Below are positions 1-12,217 of a stretch of DNA of 64,000 nt, piece after piece (within the stretch, counting starts at the first letter, position 1; every line of letters starts with the position of its first letter). The translations under genes and the position numbers were made by a program. Source of the stretch: Diadema setosum (taxonomy: Eukaryota > Echinodermata > Echinoidea > Diadematoida > Diadematidae); contig CM067067.1 of the NCBI GenBank assembly GCA_033980235.1, positions 13,817,401 through 13,881,400 on the forward strand, written 5' to 3'. A model generated the notes under the pieces. That model ran no database searches, was not told the DNA's origin, and saw only the letters and a list, made by a program, of their open reading frames with translations.

Positions 1-671
1 GATGTCAGAGGTCTTCGCATGCAAAGTGTGAAATCCCATGGAAATGTGCAGACTAGCAGCTACACTACTTCAGAAATAATATCCCTGTTCTATGATTGGT
101 CTACACATTGTCATATGACCAATCATGATATTGTTTTGATGTTGATAATGTTGAAAACAAAATGTTTGTGGCATACAATGCACTATACATTTATGGTATA
201 GTGGTATAGTGCACTATACCATGAATGTCATCATATTATGCGATTGATCAAAGGTTTTATCCAGAGGCGCGACATGTAAAGTGCTACTGGTACCGTCTAC
301 AAAGACCACTCTGTATCAATATGAGCAGGATCAGACTTTTTTTTTTTTTCAAAGATTCATTGGAGGAATGTAAACACTGTTTCAAGCTACTAGTGAAAGT
401 ATGTGTATTATCGGTGACAGAAATAGCATCACTTTCTTCAGGGCTGCCCTCCCTAGGAATTCCTGCCACCTTGGAATTTATAATTTCAACGGGAGCTTCT
501 CAGTGAATCTTAGGTCTGTTTAATAACCAGATGTGTATGAAGCTTTGAATAAGACTGAAAGATAAGTGGCGTCACATTGGTCAACTTGTTTTAATACCAT
601 GAGGAATGGGGGGGGGGGGGAGGATTGTCGGCATGGGTGGGTGTAGGCATGGGTGGGTGTAGGTTAGTTAC
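1..671. other. Presumed IAH1 intron, left edge of window
   Basis: I see no exon here. The remaining 3' exons of IAH1, which should carry the C-terminal Asp/His block, are expected beyond the left edge. An 18-bp perfect palindrome (GGTATAGTGCACTATACC) lies at 203-220. Poly-T and poly-G runs are the only other structure noticed. Confidence 0.5.
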
Positions 672-780
672 CTTTTGTCTTACAAGCCTCACTCCAAGCT
701 GCTTCATCTATAGGAGGCGGTGTGATCAGCATCAGTCTCTCCTTAGGAAGCCCTTTGCTTTCAAAATACTTGATCATCGC
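672..780 (-). CDS. IAH1: IAH1 coding exon 4
   Basis: This 109-nt exon has acceptor TTCTAAG and donor G|GTAACT. It enters in phase 0, matching the exit of either exon 3, and leaves in phase 1. It encodes AMIKYFESKGLPKERLMLIT and then PPPIDEAAWSEACKTK, matching the segment after block III in IAH1 proteins. Confidence 0.88.
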
Positions 781-3700
781 CTTAGAATGGGAAATTGAAT
801 GTCACACCACATTAAACACATCTATTTCTTTTTCCAGTTCATTGGGGACAGGTACAAGGATGATTGTTAAGGAAGTGAGCAACGACAGGAAACTTCCTTA
901 GAGCTGTCTAATTGTGAAAATTCAAAATTCATACAATTTTTTTTTCATCCAAAATTAATTTTTTTTTTTTTTTTGTGGGGAATGTAACCAGGTGACATCA
1001 CGGCCAAACAAGCAGGCATGCAGGACTGACTTTTCACATAATGCATTGGGTTGTTGCAGTCCAACAACATGTAAATTTACACAGTGCAGTTGGTGCATAG
1101 GTTACCTGTGTTAAAGCATCCTATGAAAAATGACAGAAACAAGATCCACTTCTCTATTTGGTACGTGGGTCAAATTGACACCAAGGGTCAAATTGACAGA
1201 AGAACAGAAGACATAACCAGTCATCTATAATACATGCACAGTTACATGAACAAGTGTGAAAATTACATCATTAATCAAGTACATACACAGATTTAAAACT
1301 GACAGCGAGCCCTGTGGCATAGAAGTTACACTTGGTATTGGACATATAAAACCAGGTGTAACTTGACTTTTCAGCCACCGAAGTTGAAAATTATGCCTCT
1401 TGATTATACATTGAATTCACGACATTTAAAATATTTCATGCAATAGGACCCAGCTTGAAAATGCTTTAAAAGTACGAAGGAAAAATGTCTGAACTGCAAT
1501 TACATGAGGAAACCTTCACGGTGAAATTTCTCTGAGTTTCATGCATCTGTCTACAGATAACCACTGCATCACTCCTAACCTTCATGTTGTCTGCATAAGC
1601 TTCGAGGCCGACGTATTGCGATGGCCAGACTTCTTCTAGACAACTATCATTGGCACCCAGAAACAGTATGACTGCAACTGCATCTTGGACCATCTCGGGA
1701 GGGAAGACACTGGGGAGAATGATGCGAGCCCAGTGGGTGTTGTAGCCCGAGAACCCTCTGTTCACTACATCACACTTTCTGTAAAGGTTTCAAAGGGGAC
1801 AACATTCATGATCATGTGTGTGATGTGTGTTTTATGTCCTCTGCAATAGAGCCTTGCACCACTGAACATTTTTTTTTTTTTTTGGGGGGGGGGGGGAGGC
1901 ACAGATTTTGCTGTTTCTGTGGTTGAAGTCCTGTATCATTCTGCAAAGAATGGCTGATTTCAAATTCAGTGCTAGCGCTAGTGCCATCTCCTAATCAACT
2001 GCCTTACATCGAGCTCCAACAATACACCAACAATACTGATCCCAATTATCCATCCCAAACACTAGGTGTTGACATCCCAAGAAGACACTGCAATTACTGA
2101 CAATCAAGAATGATAATACTGATGAACATTTCACTGTATCATGGTCATCACTATCTTTATTATTTTTTTATTTTTTTTTTCATACCCCCACAATAATAAT
2201 GTGAATGGAAACAAGGACGTTCTAATTTCTGTCGCAGCAGAATTTTTGTGTGGGCTCAAAATATTAGAAACATCTGATCTTATTGTGTCTTATCCTCCAT
2301 TCAAACTCACACTCATGCAGACAACAGAAAGATGAGGAAATGATACAGTGATTTGTCTTGGCATCAAAATGGCATGACGCCAGAACACCAGACAAAATTA
2401 ATCCTGATAGCAAAATATCCAGAAAGTCCTTTGAAAAGGCTACATTTGTATTTTTTCTTCCCTATTGCTTTCACGACAGTTACAAGTTTGGCTATACTTT
2501 TTTTTTTTTCCTTCTTGTTTTGTGAATATTTCACCTTATAAAGAAAGAGGATGAAAGAAAGATTGACAGAGATAGAGAGAAAAAAAACCAACAACTAAGC
2601 ATTCAATGTAGGAGATGTGACATCTGAAGCGAGAATTGCGATTGAATTAAAATGTACTGCATGTTGGCCAGCAGAGGGCGATATTATTACACAGCCAACA
2701 GCAACAGGTTAGTTGCATGAGTTTGGTTGTCAGCAGATGTCTAAGTACTGAAATTTATTCAATAAAAAAATGTTGTTGCCTGACAAACTCAATGCCTTGA
2801 GTGTTGGGTTGGAGATTATCATCAAAATATTTGTTTATCATTTCATGGAATTATAGATGAAAACACATGATTACTTGCAGCTGTAAAAGTTGCTGAATTA
2901 CATTGGAATGTGCCAGTTATGATAATTCTAGGGAACGCTTTGTTTGCATGGCACACTAAATACTGGAGAGTCAGTCTTGCCACAAATAAAATGCTGTCAT
3001 GAAGGATTTGACATAAAGGACTGATAAAGCCTTATTAACGAGCACTCATCACTAGCAAATAAGTCTGGTTGTAACTTGGAACACAAGATCAGTTTGAGGG
3101 TTCTGTTTGGCAGAGATAAAATAAGAGCACGTTTCTAGCATCGTGTGTAGACGCAGGTCACGTTAATGTTTATTTAAGAATCATTTCCGTGAATACTTCT
3201 CATAAATGATAACATAGTCATAATATGGCTTGATTTATATCACCTCACGAGAAAGGAGCTTTTATTTGCAATGAAAAAAAACTTGAACCTTGTCACATTC
3301 GTATCAACACACTACCGGTAGTGTACTGCCTGGAATTCTTCAGTGGACAGTACATGTATACAGTGTTATTCTTGAGTTTCCTGGAATTATATTTTTATGC
3401 TATTTTGATGTTGCAGCAACTGGAGTTTATGGATGCCTCTGAGTCTTTAACCAACTGCTTACAGAAACTAAATGTAATACAATGTATGTGCAATCACATC
3501 TGTTGTAAGGAATGACCACACGATGTATATCTCAGAAGCAACTGATTAGTCTGTATCCAAAATCAGCACTGTTCACTTACAAAGGGGTCTTCCCATTCAT
3601 AGTTTCATTAATTTACCCGTACATTAAAATTTGAATGAAAACCAAAGGCAACAGATAATGCGACTGCTCCGTAATATGCCTTCAGCTGTGTACATGGATT

Positions 3701-6290
3701 TGGTATCTTCTGGAATATGTGGATCCCCCCTCCCCTAACAACAGAGTTGAAAATGAGATTCAGGATGCCGACCTTTTGGACATACAGTGTATACCAGGTA
3801 TTCACAAAGCTATTCATTTATAGCCCTGTCACAGTGTGTTCCAGTAGCAATGTTATGTATCTTTAGATATAAATGTCAAGATCTGTATAAGAATTATATA
3901 CACATAAACGGAGGAGGGGAAAATTCTCATGGACCAACATTTGGGGAAAAATATCAGATGCTCAAAGCAAACATCTTACAAAACCCCTAATATGGAGCCA
4001 TTAAGAAAGAAAGCAAAAAAAAAAAAAGCACACTAATTACACAACAACAAAAAATGAAGCTATAGATAGATATATTGAAAGAGGGAAGGAAGAAAAAAAC
4101 AACAACAAGAAAGCCACCACTTGTCTAAATACTACATTTCAATTTCACCCACTGCTTCTGAGAATTCAGTTATTTCACACTCCAGTCTCTAGACCGAGTA
4201 CACACCTGCTCACTGTTATACGGGGTTAATCACCAATTTCCATTTATATTTCGGGAGAAGCAAATGGAGTGATACCTTAATGTTGGAGACATAGTCCAAG
4301 ATGGGTACATGTTTGTCTGCCTGAAGACCAGGGTCACAACAATCATTTGCACCAAAGAAAATGGTTGCCATGACAACACCATCTAGCATTTCTGCTGGGA
4401 GTGCATGTGGCAAGGCAGCAAGAGCCCATTTGGTGTTGTAGCCAGAAAAACCTCGGCAAATTATGTCACACTTTCTGGAGATGAAGTTTGCACAGATATG
4501 AGACAGGTTCAGACATGCCAAGAAGACCCCACAATGAAAATCATGAAAACAAACATTAAAGGCATAATTTACCATTTGCAGATGAAACAAAAACCCAGCT
4601 TTAGTGCTTCAAAATAATTTTAAAATGTGAGTTACACATTGTAGGGATAAGAACAACCAATGTCAAATTTTGAATCAGTATAATTAATGTCAAGTATTGT
4701 TAAATATACAAAATGTGAACAATAGTTGTAATAAAAAATGTTTCTAGACTAAATTGTCTACAGTTATGGCTTATTAAGAAAAAAAAATGATATCTCCTTA
4801 TATTTTAGGCTTTATTACAAAATTTTTACATGGTAGGATGTTTTGTGATACAACTGACCTGAACATATGCATCAAATGTGATAACGCGAATATTTTTAAA
4901 ATCACTGCTCCCAATGGTAAACAGTACCTTTAAAATTAAAGACCTGAGATTACTGCATCACACACTACACTTTACTGTAAAATCACTTGATCAAAGCAAT
5001 GCATAAAGAGTCAATATTTGCTCAAACAGCCGAAACAAAAGAAAGAATGCTTTGTTGTCATTAGAATATTGGCAAACTGACAGACTGTTCAGATGTCTTA
5101 AACAAACAAAATATTTCAGGAAAGATAACATTCTACAAAACCTGTAAACACTGAACTGGCATCAGCCCTTATCCCCCTTCCATCAAATAAGACAAAGCAT
5201 ACTAAACTAAAACAAATCTATGAACAAACAAGACAAGTAGAAAGCAAATAAAATATGTATTCATACATTTTAATGTTCAAAGTGATAAAATCTTTTATGA
5301 TAGCTACTGCAAGGCTGCACACTAACCCATATCTAGGTCGGACGGTTTATAGTAACCTCGTCTACAGCCACTATGTCTATTTTCCAACTGGTCTACTGGC
5401 ACATCGTCTATTACCGCTTAGTCTAATACCCATTTGGTCTACAACTCGTTTTGTCCAGTACCCATATTGTCTAATTGTCACTTTGTCCACTACCTGTATT
5501 GTCTAATACCCAACTCGTCTAAGGAGCATTTCGTCTACAAAACAATTGATCTAATAGCCAAATCGTCTACACTCACAATGTCTAATTGCCATGTCGTCTA
5601 ATATCTATTTTGTCTATTACTAGTTAGTCTACTCCCACCTCGTCTACAAGTCAGTTAGTCTACATTCACTTTGTCTAGTTATCATATCGTCCAACCCTCA
5701 GTTTGTCCATACCCAATATGGTCTATACCCAACTGGTCTACTCCCAACTCGTCTACTCCCAATTGGTCTACTCCCAACTCGTCTACTCCCAACTCGTCTA
5801 CTCCTAACTGGTCTACTCCCAACTCGTCTACTCCCAACTCGTCTACTCCCAATTGGTCTACTCCCAACTCGTCTACTCCTAATTGGTCTACTCCCAACTC
5901 GTCTACTCCCAATTGGTGTACTCCCAACTGGTCTACTACCAACTGGTCTACTACCAACTGGTCTACTACCAACTGGTCTACTCCCAACTGGTCTACTTCC
6001 AACTGGCCACTCCCAACTCGTCTACTCCCAATTGGTCTATACTCGTCTATACCCAATTGGTGTACTCCCAACTGATATAGTTTCACTCTCAACAATTTAC
6101 CCAAACTGATCATTTTATTGAATATACCACTTTGTCTAGTGTCCAGTCCGTCTCACTGTCATGAACTATTCATATTAAACCCTGCCCTTGATTAGCACAA
6201 AAATCAATATTAGACTATTCTAGTTGTTACGATGTGGGCGTGTAGTTGGATGGATTGACACGGGATGCTCGCGTATACTAGTACTGTGTT

Positions 6291-6328
<38 letters not shown>

Positions 6329-9300
6329 ACGTTTACATGTATGTAGTGCTGGGATGTGGTTACTGAGAGAGATGCAGTAGGTTGTTGTCCAGTGGCCGGG
6401 GTGACCTCTTTGTTTCAGTAACCTTCGAGAGAGTGTGGCCCATAAGACGCAATGTTCAGATCATTCTACTGATTCACAAAATTAGCAATTTACCAATATC
6501 CTTTAGCGAAAGACTGTTATCACACGATGGCAAGGTGCGGTATTTGAATGCTGATTTGTAATTGCTTGATTGTAATTTACTAGCAGACATACTCGTAGAC
6601 CAGTTGGGTGTAGACTATTTGGGAGTAGACAAGTTGGGAGTAGACGAGTTGGGAGTAGACCAATTGGGAGTAGACCAACTGGGAGTAGACCAGTTGGGAG
6701 TAGACTAATTGGGAGTAGACGAGTTGGGAGTAGACTAGTTAGGAGTAGATCAATTGGGAGTAGACCAATTGGGTGTAGACCAATTGGGAGTAGACGAGTT
6801 GGGAGTAGACCAATTGGGAGTAGACCAATTGGGAGTAGACGAGTTGGGAGTAGACCAGTTGGGAGTAGACCAGTTGGGATTAGACCAAATGGGAGTAGAC
6901 CAGTTGGCAGTAGACTAGTTGGCAGTAGACTGACTGGTTATTAGACTAATTGACTATTAGACAATGAGTTGTAGACCAATTGGCTATTAGACAAAATGAG
7001 CTATAGACTATTCTATTCATAGACCTTATGATTACTAGACGAAATGGTCAATAGACATAATGGGTGTTAGACGAAATATGACTTAGACAAATTGGACATT
7101 AGATAAAATGGGTAGTAGACGAAATGACAATTAGACTAATTGGCATATAGACAAAATGGTTGGTAGACGAGTTGGTAGTAGACGAAGTGGGTTTAGACGA
7201 GATGGCATTAGACTAGGTGGACAGTGGACAGGGTGGGTGTAGACGAGGTGCCAATTTACCGGTCGGACCAGTAGGTTCCCCGTTTTTTCATTTTGTACTT
7301 TTCCATTCCTGAAAAAGTTACTGGTCTGACAGTGATTTCTACTGGTCAGTGCTAGTGTGCAGCCTTGGCTTCTGTACATATATTTGTTTTGTTTTTAAAT
7401 CGAAAAACTTATTTGTCCATTTAATTTAATACAATTGTAGTGAAGTTTTGCATGGTAAATATACCACAGAATAAATCCACTTCACCTGGTCTTATACCCA
7501 TACTGAGTTCTAATTGGAGATCTAGACAAGTGTCAAATTGTTAAAAAGAAAACATAAATCAGACAAAAATGCATCAAAAAATATGCTGTGGGACATTATA
7601 TCTGATGCAAATCATTTAGATACTTACTGTATATTTAAGTTTTCCCTTCCCTTTTCAAAAGTGCATGATGCATCAATTTGCTGAACATTTGCTAAACATA
7701 AGAGGAAGTTATCCATTTATAAATGTGAAGGAGTAAAGGTTCCGTCTTCCACACTGAAATTCCATATGTGGTGTTTCTCTTGCAATGAAGATCAGTCGTG
7801 ATCATTTTTTTTTTCTTTTTCAAGAAGCAATCTCATAAGGTGATAAATTTGTTGGGTAAAAACATGAAGGGTGTTAATGTGTATTCTAAAGCTTAATACA
7901 TTGTTTATGGCTTTATAAATTTCAGCTGATGAAAAGTACTAAGTGTACTACCATGTCTTAAATATGTAAGATGAGCATACAAGTCTATCTGATGTGTCCA
8001 TGACTTCTAGTCACCATCAACCCAAATACCATACTACTAGGTGTGAATAGTGTTATTAAACTATATGGGTTGGTATAAAGACATGACAGTCACTAGTCTC
8101 TTTTTTAACAAGATAAAAAAAGGGGGGGGGGGGGGTTATAGCTTGCTTGATGATGAGTAGCAATCTCTTGTGAGATTGCAATACCAAAGATAAAATTTAA
8201 TTTCAAACTCTTCACATTTTCTAGAGCACACTTCCCCTTTTCTTTGAATATCATGTTGCTGCCTAATCATTAAAGCAACTGATCATCAATTTGTATTGTG
8301 TCTACAAAAATGATATTCAATTTAATACCTCTGGACCTGATTCGCAATTGAGGCACCCCATCCACCAGGTTCAAAGGAAAGCTGCAAGAACAGAATGAAA
8401 ATGGCAAAGAAAACAAGTAAATTTAGGTGGCATGCCATGACGCCAAGAAGACCTGCAAAATCGTAAAAGCACATATTATGTATGTGATGACAATATTCAT
8501 CAGCGAATGTCATGTATTGCTTTAAGGTACTATCTTTAAGTCGTTGAAGACGAGTCCTAAAAATATTCAGGAAGGTGTCTATGGGAAATGTCTGTTATTG
8601 CAAACTCAGTCCGTCCTCAATTTAATCTGTCAATATACAAAACTGGTGTTCATCAGCAAGCAGAGACTAGTAGTAGTGAACAGCCTCTGACCATCTGCAC
8701 AATACTGTGTCTGTATGATGGTTGTCATGAAGGTTTACGAAAATCAAACAATCTTGCAAGCTGTTGGGAAACGAAAGCATGAGATCATTAATTTGACAAG
8801 TTCCTTGAATGTACAAAATCTAATATTACAATCTATATAGGTACTACACTCAAATACTAAGTTGTACAGAATCATTCTGTAGGGCCAAGAAGCATTTTAC
8901 AGCCAAACTCTCTTCAGCCCAACAAAACTATTTTGCAAGTTAGCAATATCTGTGCATGTGCAAGTTCTGCAGTTCTAGAAGAGTTTGAATGGAAGGCTGT
9001 TTCACTAAAAAAAAACAAAAAACAATGCAAAACAAAACAAAACATGCAAAATGGTGTGTACGGTACAAACTTACTTGAAGATCAGTTTTCTTGTTCATAT
9101 CAACTAGCTACTCCTAATAATATATAGACTCTAGAGGCAATGCAAAATGGGCATTATAATTCGGAGTCTGAGTTGGTTAGGTGTGTAGTAACTATTATAC
9201 ACAGCCCAGTCGCTGTACATGGTACGGTACGTCGCCACACGGCGTAATTACAGCGTCTGGTCGGGCTAGGTGTGTAGGTGATTGTTAATGCGACTTAATC

Positions 9301-10732
9301 ACACTCATTCATCCTTGATGAAGTTCAAGTCATCCTTAAATGAATAAATTGCAGGCCTTTGCTTTCTTGTGGTTGGAATAGACTCTATCATCAGTCTGGT
9401 GGGAACGGTAATAACGAAAAAGAAGTGGACCATAAACAAATTTACCAAAATAGAACCACCATGGATCTAGGAAGAGATACAAGGGTAAGGAACATCATTG
9501 CTCTAAATGTTCCATCAAATATTGACACAGACATAAAACAAACAATAACTAGAGAAGCACTCTCAGAGCGCAGACCTCCGCCAAGCATGCAGCTCATTTC
9601 CACCACTGATCTTGTTCTTCCATAGAGATATCGGTGATTTCCATCCATACCTACTTATCCATATTGTGTGCTGAAGTCGCCCGATTTCCCAATATAGAAG
9701 CCTTTGTTACGTCATAAACCCTCAGCTGCACGGCGCGCCTCGCCCTAGCAGAAACTACAGCACGCACTTTAGTGTGCGCATGCAAACCTCAAATACGCGC
9801 AGCCTGAACTCCCAAGTTCATTGACCCTACCTGCCAAAACATCTGCCAAAAATCCTTCATAAATTCCCCCAAAATTCTCGGATCACTACCAAAATTTAAT
9901 CATCTGTTACTTGTATCATTCTAACCTTTCCTGCAAGTTTCATCCAAATCCGTTAACTAAATACTTTTTGAATTATCTTGCCCACGGACAAACAAATAAG
10001 ATTAAGAAACAAACCAATGGTGTAGCGAAAACATAACCTCCTCTCTTAATTGGCGGAGGTCATAAGGAATGTGTGTGACGTACAATTTTTGTGTAGTAGG
10101 ATTAATATTTGCCTGAATGAGTGGTCAAGGTTGCACGTTTCAGGCTAACTGCAGCAGCGACCCCAACACCCAATTTTACTGAGTAGGTAAAAATACTGGT
10201 TACAGCGCCCCGGGCCGCGCCGGGGTTAGTTTCAGGCTAAACTTTATGCATGTTAGAGCCAGAGGACCCTATTATAAGTAGGGCCCTATTTACAATGTAA
10301 CTACGTTACAGTATATGTTACATTGGTATATTTTATTTTTTGGTTGATTTGATAAAATTTTTGATTATTCGTAGATGAAAGGGCCGGTGTAAGTTTACTG
10401 TTTGTGGTGATGGTGGTGGGGGTAAAGACCTAATGAATGGCCGGGCCTGGCAACAACAGTGGGTAAGGAAGCTCAGGGGCGCGGGGCGCCCGGACCGGGC
10501 CTGGGCGGTCCCGGTCGTCGGCCGGTTGTGGACGTCTTCGCTGGCTGCAAGCCAAGCGCGAGCTCACTCTTGTCCGATCTTCAACTTCAAGTTCTAACAT
10601 TGTTAGGCTCAACGCGGTACGGACCACAGACATAAACGTGTGCGTAATCACTGGTTCTTGCGATCAGGAGCTTACCTGTGTTATTGAGTCACCAAACAGA
10701 AGTATCTTGGGCCAGTGAACGCTCATTTTCAT
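672..10732 (-). CDS. IAH1: Isoamyl acetate-hydrolysing esterase 1 homologue (SGNH/GDSL hydrolase), 3' end missing
   Basis: This is a spliced minus-strand gene. Coding exons read from high to low coordinates: 10676-10732, 8329-8381, then either 4276-4474 or 1580-1778, then 672-780. It continues off the left edge. Seen directly: the joined product opens with MKMSVHWPKILLFGDSITQ, whose Ser16 in GDSIT is the expected nucleophile (block I). It then has a GGWGAS stretch, RGFSGYN (block II glycine) and GAND (block III asparagine, residue 80). A segment reading LMLITPPP matches the IAH1 family. The start is set by an in-frame TGA immediately upstream of the first ATG. SGNH hydrolases of this family cleave short acyl esters and are usually soluble; the substrate here is inferred from the family only. 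The catalytic Asp-x-x-His block is not in the window. The gene is head to head with MARS1, about 2.6 kb between start codons. The odd feature is the duplicated exon 3. Confidence 0.9.
1580..1778 (-). CDS. IAH1: IAH1 exon 3, distal version (3b), alternative to 3a
   Basis: This 199-nt exon has acceptor TTTACAG|AAAGTG and donor AAG|GTTAG. It encodes KCDVVNRGFSGYN, later LGANDSC, and ends in ADNMK. By hand alignment 30 of 67 residues match exon 3a with no gaps. The text is closer than 3a to the usual family motifs (NRGFSGYN, GANDS). No second copy of exons 1 or 2 was seen between 1779 and 4275, so alternative splicing of one gene is more likely than a second gene. Confidence 0.85.
4276..4474 (-). 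CDS. IAH1: IAH1 exon 3, proximal version (3a)
   Basis: This 199-nt exon has acceptor CTCCAG|AAAGTG and donor AAG|GTATC. It encodes KCDIICRGFSGYN, later FFGANDCC, and ends in SNIK. It keeps the block II glycine and block III asparagine. It is the first exon-3 candidate met after exon 2. A direct join to exon 3b would read AAA GTG TGA, a stop at the third codon. Confidence 0.85.
4556..4933 (+). mobile_element. MITE family C, copy 1 (in IAH1 intron 2)
   Basis: This element of about 378 bp is bounded by TTAAAGGCATAATTTACC and, inverted, GGTAAACAGTACCTTTAA. A second copy lies in reverse orientation in MARS1 intron 16 (30385-30750) and shares the interior, including the TATAAAATG/TTACAAAA stretch and TATATTTTAGGC text. 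It is non-coding. Confidence 0.75.
5700..6080 (+). repeat. 15-bp tandem array, left arm of foldback element
   Basis: About 24 degenerate copies of GTCTACTCCCAACTS. The outermost units, further left, diverge toward GTCTAATACCCATTTG-type units of more variable length. Confidence 0.9.
6296..6326. repeat. (GT)n microsatellite
   Basis: An uninterrupted GT run in the central spacer of the foldback element. Confidence 0.95.
6590..7250 (-). repeat. 15-bp tandem array, right arm of foldback element
   Basis: This is the inverted counterpart of the left arm. Units read TTGGGAGTAGACSAG on the plus strand. They are regular at 6590-6920 and increasingly degenerate outward to about 7250. Confidence 0.9.
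8329..8381 (-). CDS. IAH1: IAH1 coding exon 2
   Basis: This 53-nt exon encodes LSFEPGGWGASIANQVQ plus two bases of an Arg codon. The acceptor is TTCTTGCAG and the donor is AG|GTATT. It enters in phase 0 and leaves in phase 2, which matches both versions of exon 3. Confidence 0.88.
8536..8628. mobile_element. Short palindromic MITE family E, degenerate copy
   Basis: It resembles the element at 21197-21286: TTTAAGTCGTTGAAGACGAGTCC, then TCTATGGGAAATG, then CCGTCCTCAATTTAA. The inverted ends are eroded. Confidence 0.5.
9186..9280. mobile_element. Small palindromic element family G, copy 1
   Basis: Its CACAGCCCAGTCGCTGTACA and CGTCTGGTCGGGCTAGG segments recur at 51960-52038. The two halves are imperfect inverted repeats of each other, so it can fold into a hairpin. 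Confidence 0.55.
9573..10061. mobile_element. Non-autonomous element with GACCTCCGCCA inverted ends
   Basis: The ends are GACCTCCGCCA (9573) and TGGCGGAGGTC (10061). Read on the minus strand it has GGAGGTTATGTTTTCG and a TTTGTCCGTGGGCAAG segment. These parallel GGAGGCATTATGTTTTCG and the TCCGTCC block of the larger elements at 26821 and 37148, suggesting distant relatedness. It lies in IAH1 intron 1. Confidence 0.6.
10676..10732 (-). CDS. IAH1: IAH1 coding exon 1 (GDSIT nucleophile block)
   Basis: The exon encodes MKMSVHWPKILLFGDSITQ and ends at a consensus donor (CAG|GTAAGC) in phase 0. An in-frame TGA sits directly before the first ATG, so translation starts at one of two closely spaced ATGs. 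The exon is too short to appear as a long ORF and was recognised from the GDS motif. Confidence 0.88.
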
Positions 10733-12182
10733 TCAGTTTGTGCAGGACCAAGGCAAGAAAACGGGTTTTACTTCTAGTGGATACATGTACAACTTCCGGC
10801 TAAACGCGCGTTGATTTTCGAGAGGTCACGCCGTGCAGACCTAGAAAAAAGAGAAAAACAACAACAGCCTGGCGTCGTGTTTTGTGAGAGCTAGTTTGGA
10901 TTTCTAGACCCGTGTCTGCATTTTTTCCCAAAGTGCTTGAACTTCAATATCTAAGATTGACTTCTTCTTCTTCTTCTTCTCCTTTTCAATTTTAAAAGCG
11001 TTGTATGTTTGAAACTCAAGGGACGCTGAATAATGACTTTGAATGGGGGTAAGCAGGCATTAAAGGAAGCAGTGGATTTATTTTAAAAAATTTCTGTGTG
11101 TAATTCGGGCCTAACTGTAGGAGTGCATTTTTTTTTTTCTTTTCAGAACTTGCCAAATGAGGTTTTTGTTTACAATGTGGCTTTTTTATCCTGCAACCTT
11201 TTTGTTGCTGTTGAAGTTTTGAAAATCCAATGAGAAGGCAGAATATGCATCTTAACTCTATCTTTCTCTTTTAACTTCTTTGGTGGCAAATGATCCTACT
11301 TCAAGATTATTTCATCCATGTCACAACTTAAAATACACTATATAACTGAGGACCATAAATTCATGTTCAATCACTAGACTAATATGAGGTCAATAGAAAA
11401 AGTAATGTTTGTGCGCCATATGTGTCACGCACACCAGGATGGTGGTATCAACATTGTTTTATCAATACTAAGCAAACTTCTGCATTTTTTTTTATTTGCA
11501 GAGTTTATTTTTTTAACATCATTGTTGGTCATTTAGGATGAGTGGGTTAACCCTTTTTGTGCCAATTAGTCAAATGTGCACAAAGTTAATACACAAATGA
11601 ATGGACAGGAAATAAACGTGACACAATGGGTTAATAGTGTCACCATGTCTGCAGAGCATTGACGAAAAGGCATTGGCATGATGAGTTCTTAATTATTTGT
11701 TTAACTTGATTGTAGTGATAATACATAAGATAAAAGAAACGAGACATTCAGCAAAAATAAGGAGGTACAAGGAGTAGGTTTACATTGGACAAATAACTTC
11801 GAACCCCATCCCAATCCGACTGAAATGTGTATTGCAAATAACTAGCTATTTAGGCTTATACTAGTGGTAAAATTTTACTTGCTGAAGTTTTTATGTCCCA
11901 TGTACAGCAGATAGACCTTGAATTCGGTGCAGTTGCAAATTGATTTTGAGAAATGTATTATTCTCTTCGGAAGTGGCTGTAAGAGAAACGCGTCGAAGTT
12001 CTACATTTTGGTAGGTCAGTCTACGATCTAAAGTTTTTTTGTACAATCTGGGTCTGTGCAAGAAAGACTGTGGACAGCTTCAAGCTTTGGTAAACAAAAG
12101 AAGCTCTTCCGGGGTAAGCACGTGTACAACACTGCACCTGCCTTGTCACACAAATAAAGTGCTGTGTGCACATACTAGTAAA

Positions 12183-12217
<35 letters not shown>

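Larger units (their letters stand above)
5310..7367. mobile_element. TU-like foldback element with 15-bp subrepeat arms
   Basis: This 2.06-kb element has long imperfect inverted arms. The outer ends are CAAGGCTGCACACTAAC and, inverted, CAAGGCTGCACACTAGC. The inner arms are arrays of a 15-bp unit (GTCTACTCCCAACTC on the left, GAGTTGGGAGTAGAC on the right). About 500 bp of unrelated DNA separates them. Flanking 7-mers gctactg (5303-5309) and gcttctg (7368-7374) look like a decayed target duplication. From memory, the sea-urchin TU foldback elements have this architecture, with 15-bp repeats in long inverted terminal repeats. Apparent ORFs inside are only translations of the repeat. It lies in IAH1 intron 2. 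Confidence 0.8.

Noticed and set aside
1580..1778. Exon of a second, tandem IAH1 gene
   Set aside because: No GDSIT or GGWGAS exon was found between 1779 and 4275, and phase and length match exon 3a exactly; alternative exon preferred.
5671..6113. Long overlapping ORFs with repetitive NWSTPN / GVDQL text
   Set aside because: They are translations of the 15-bp foldback array, open on both strands because of its period; no coding signal.
9442..9648. ORFs near 9359-9648 as a gene
   Set aside because: No recognisable protein, and overlap with the end of a repeat element within IAH1 intron 1.
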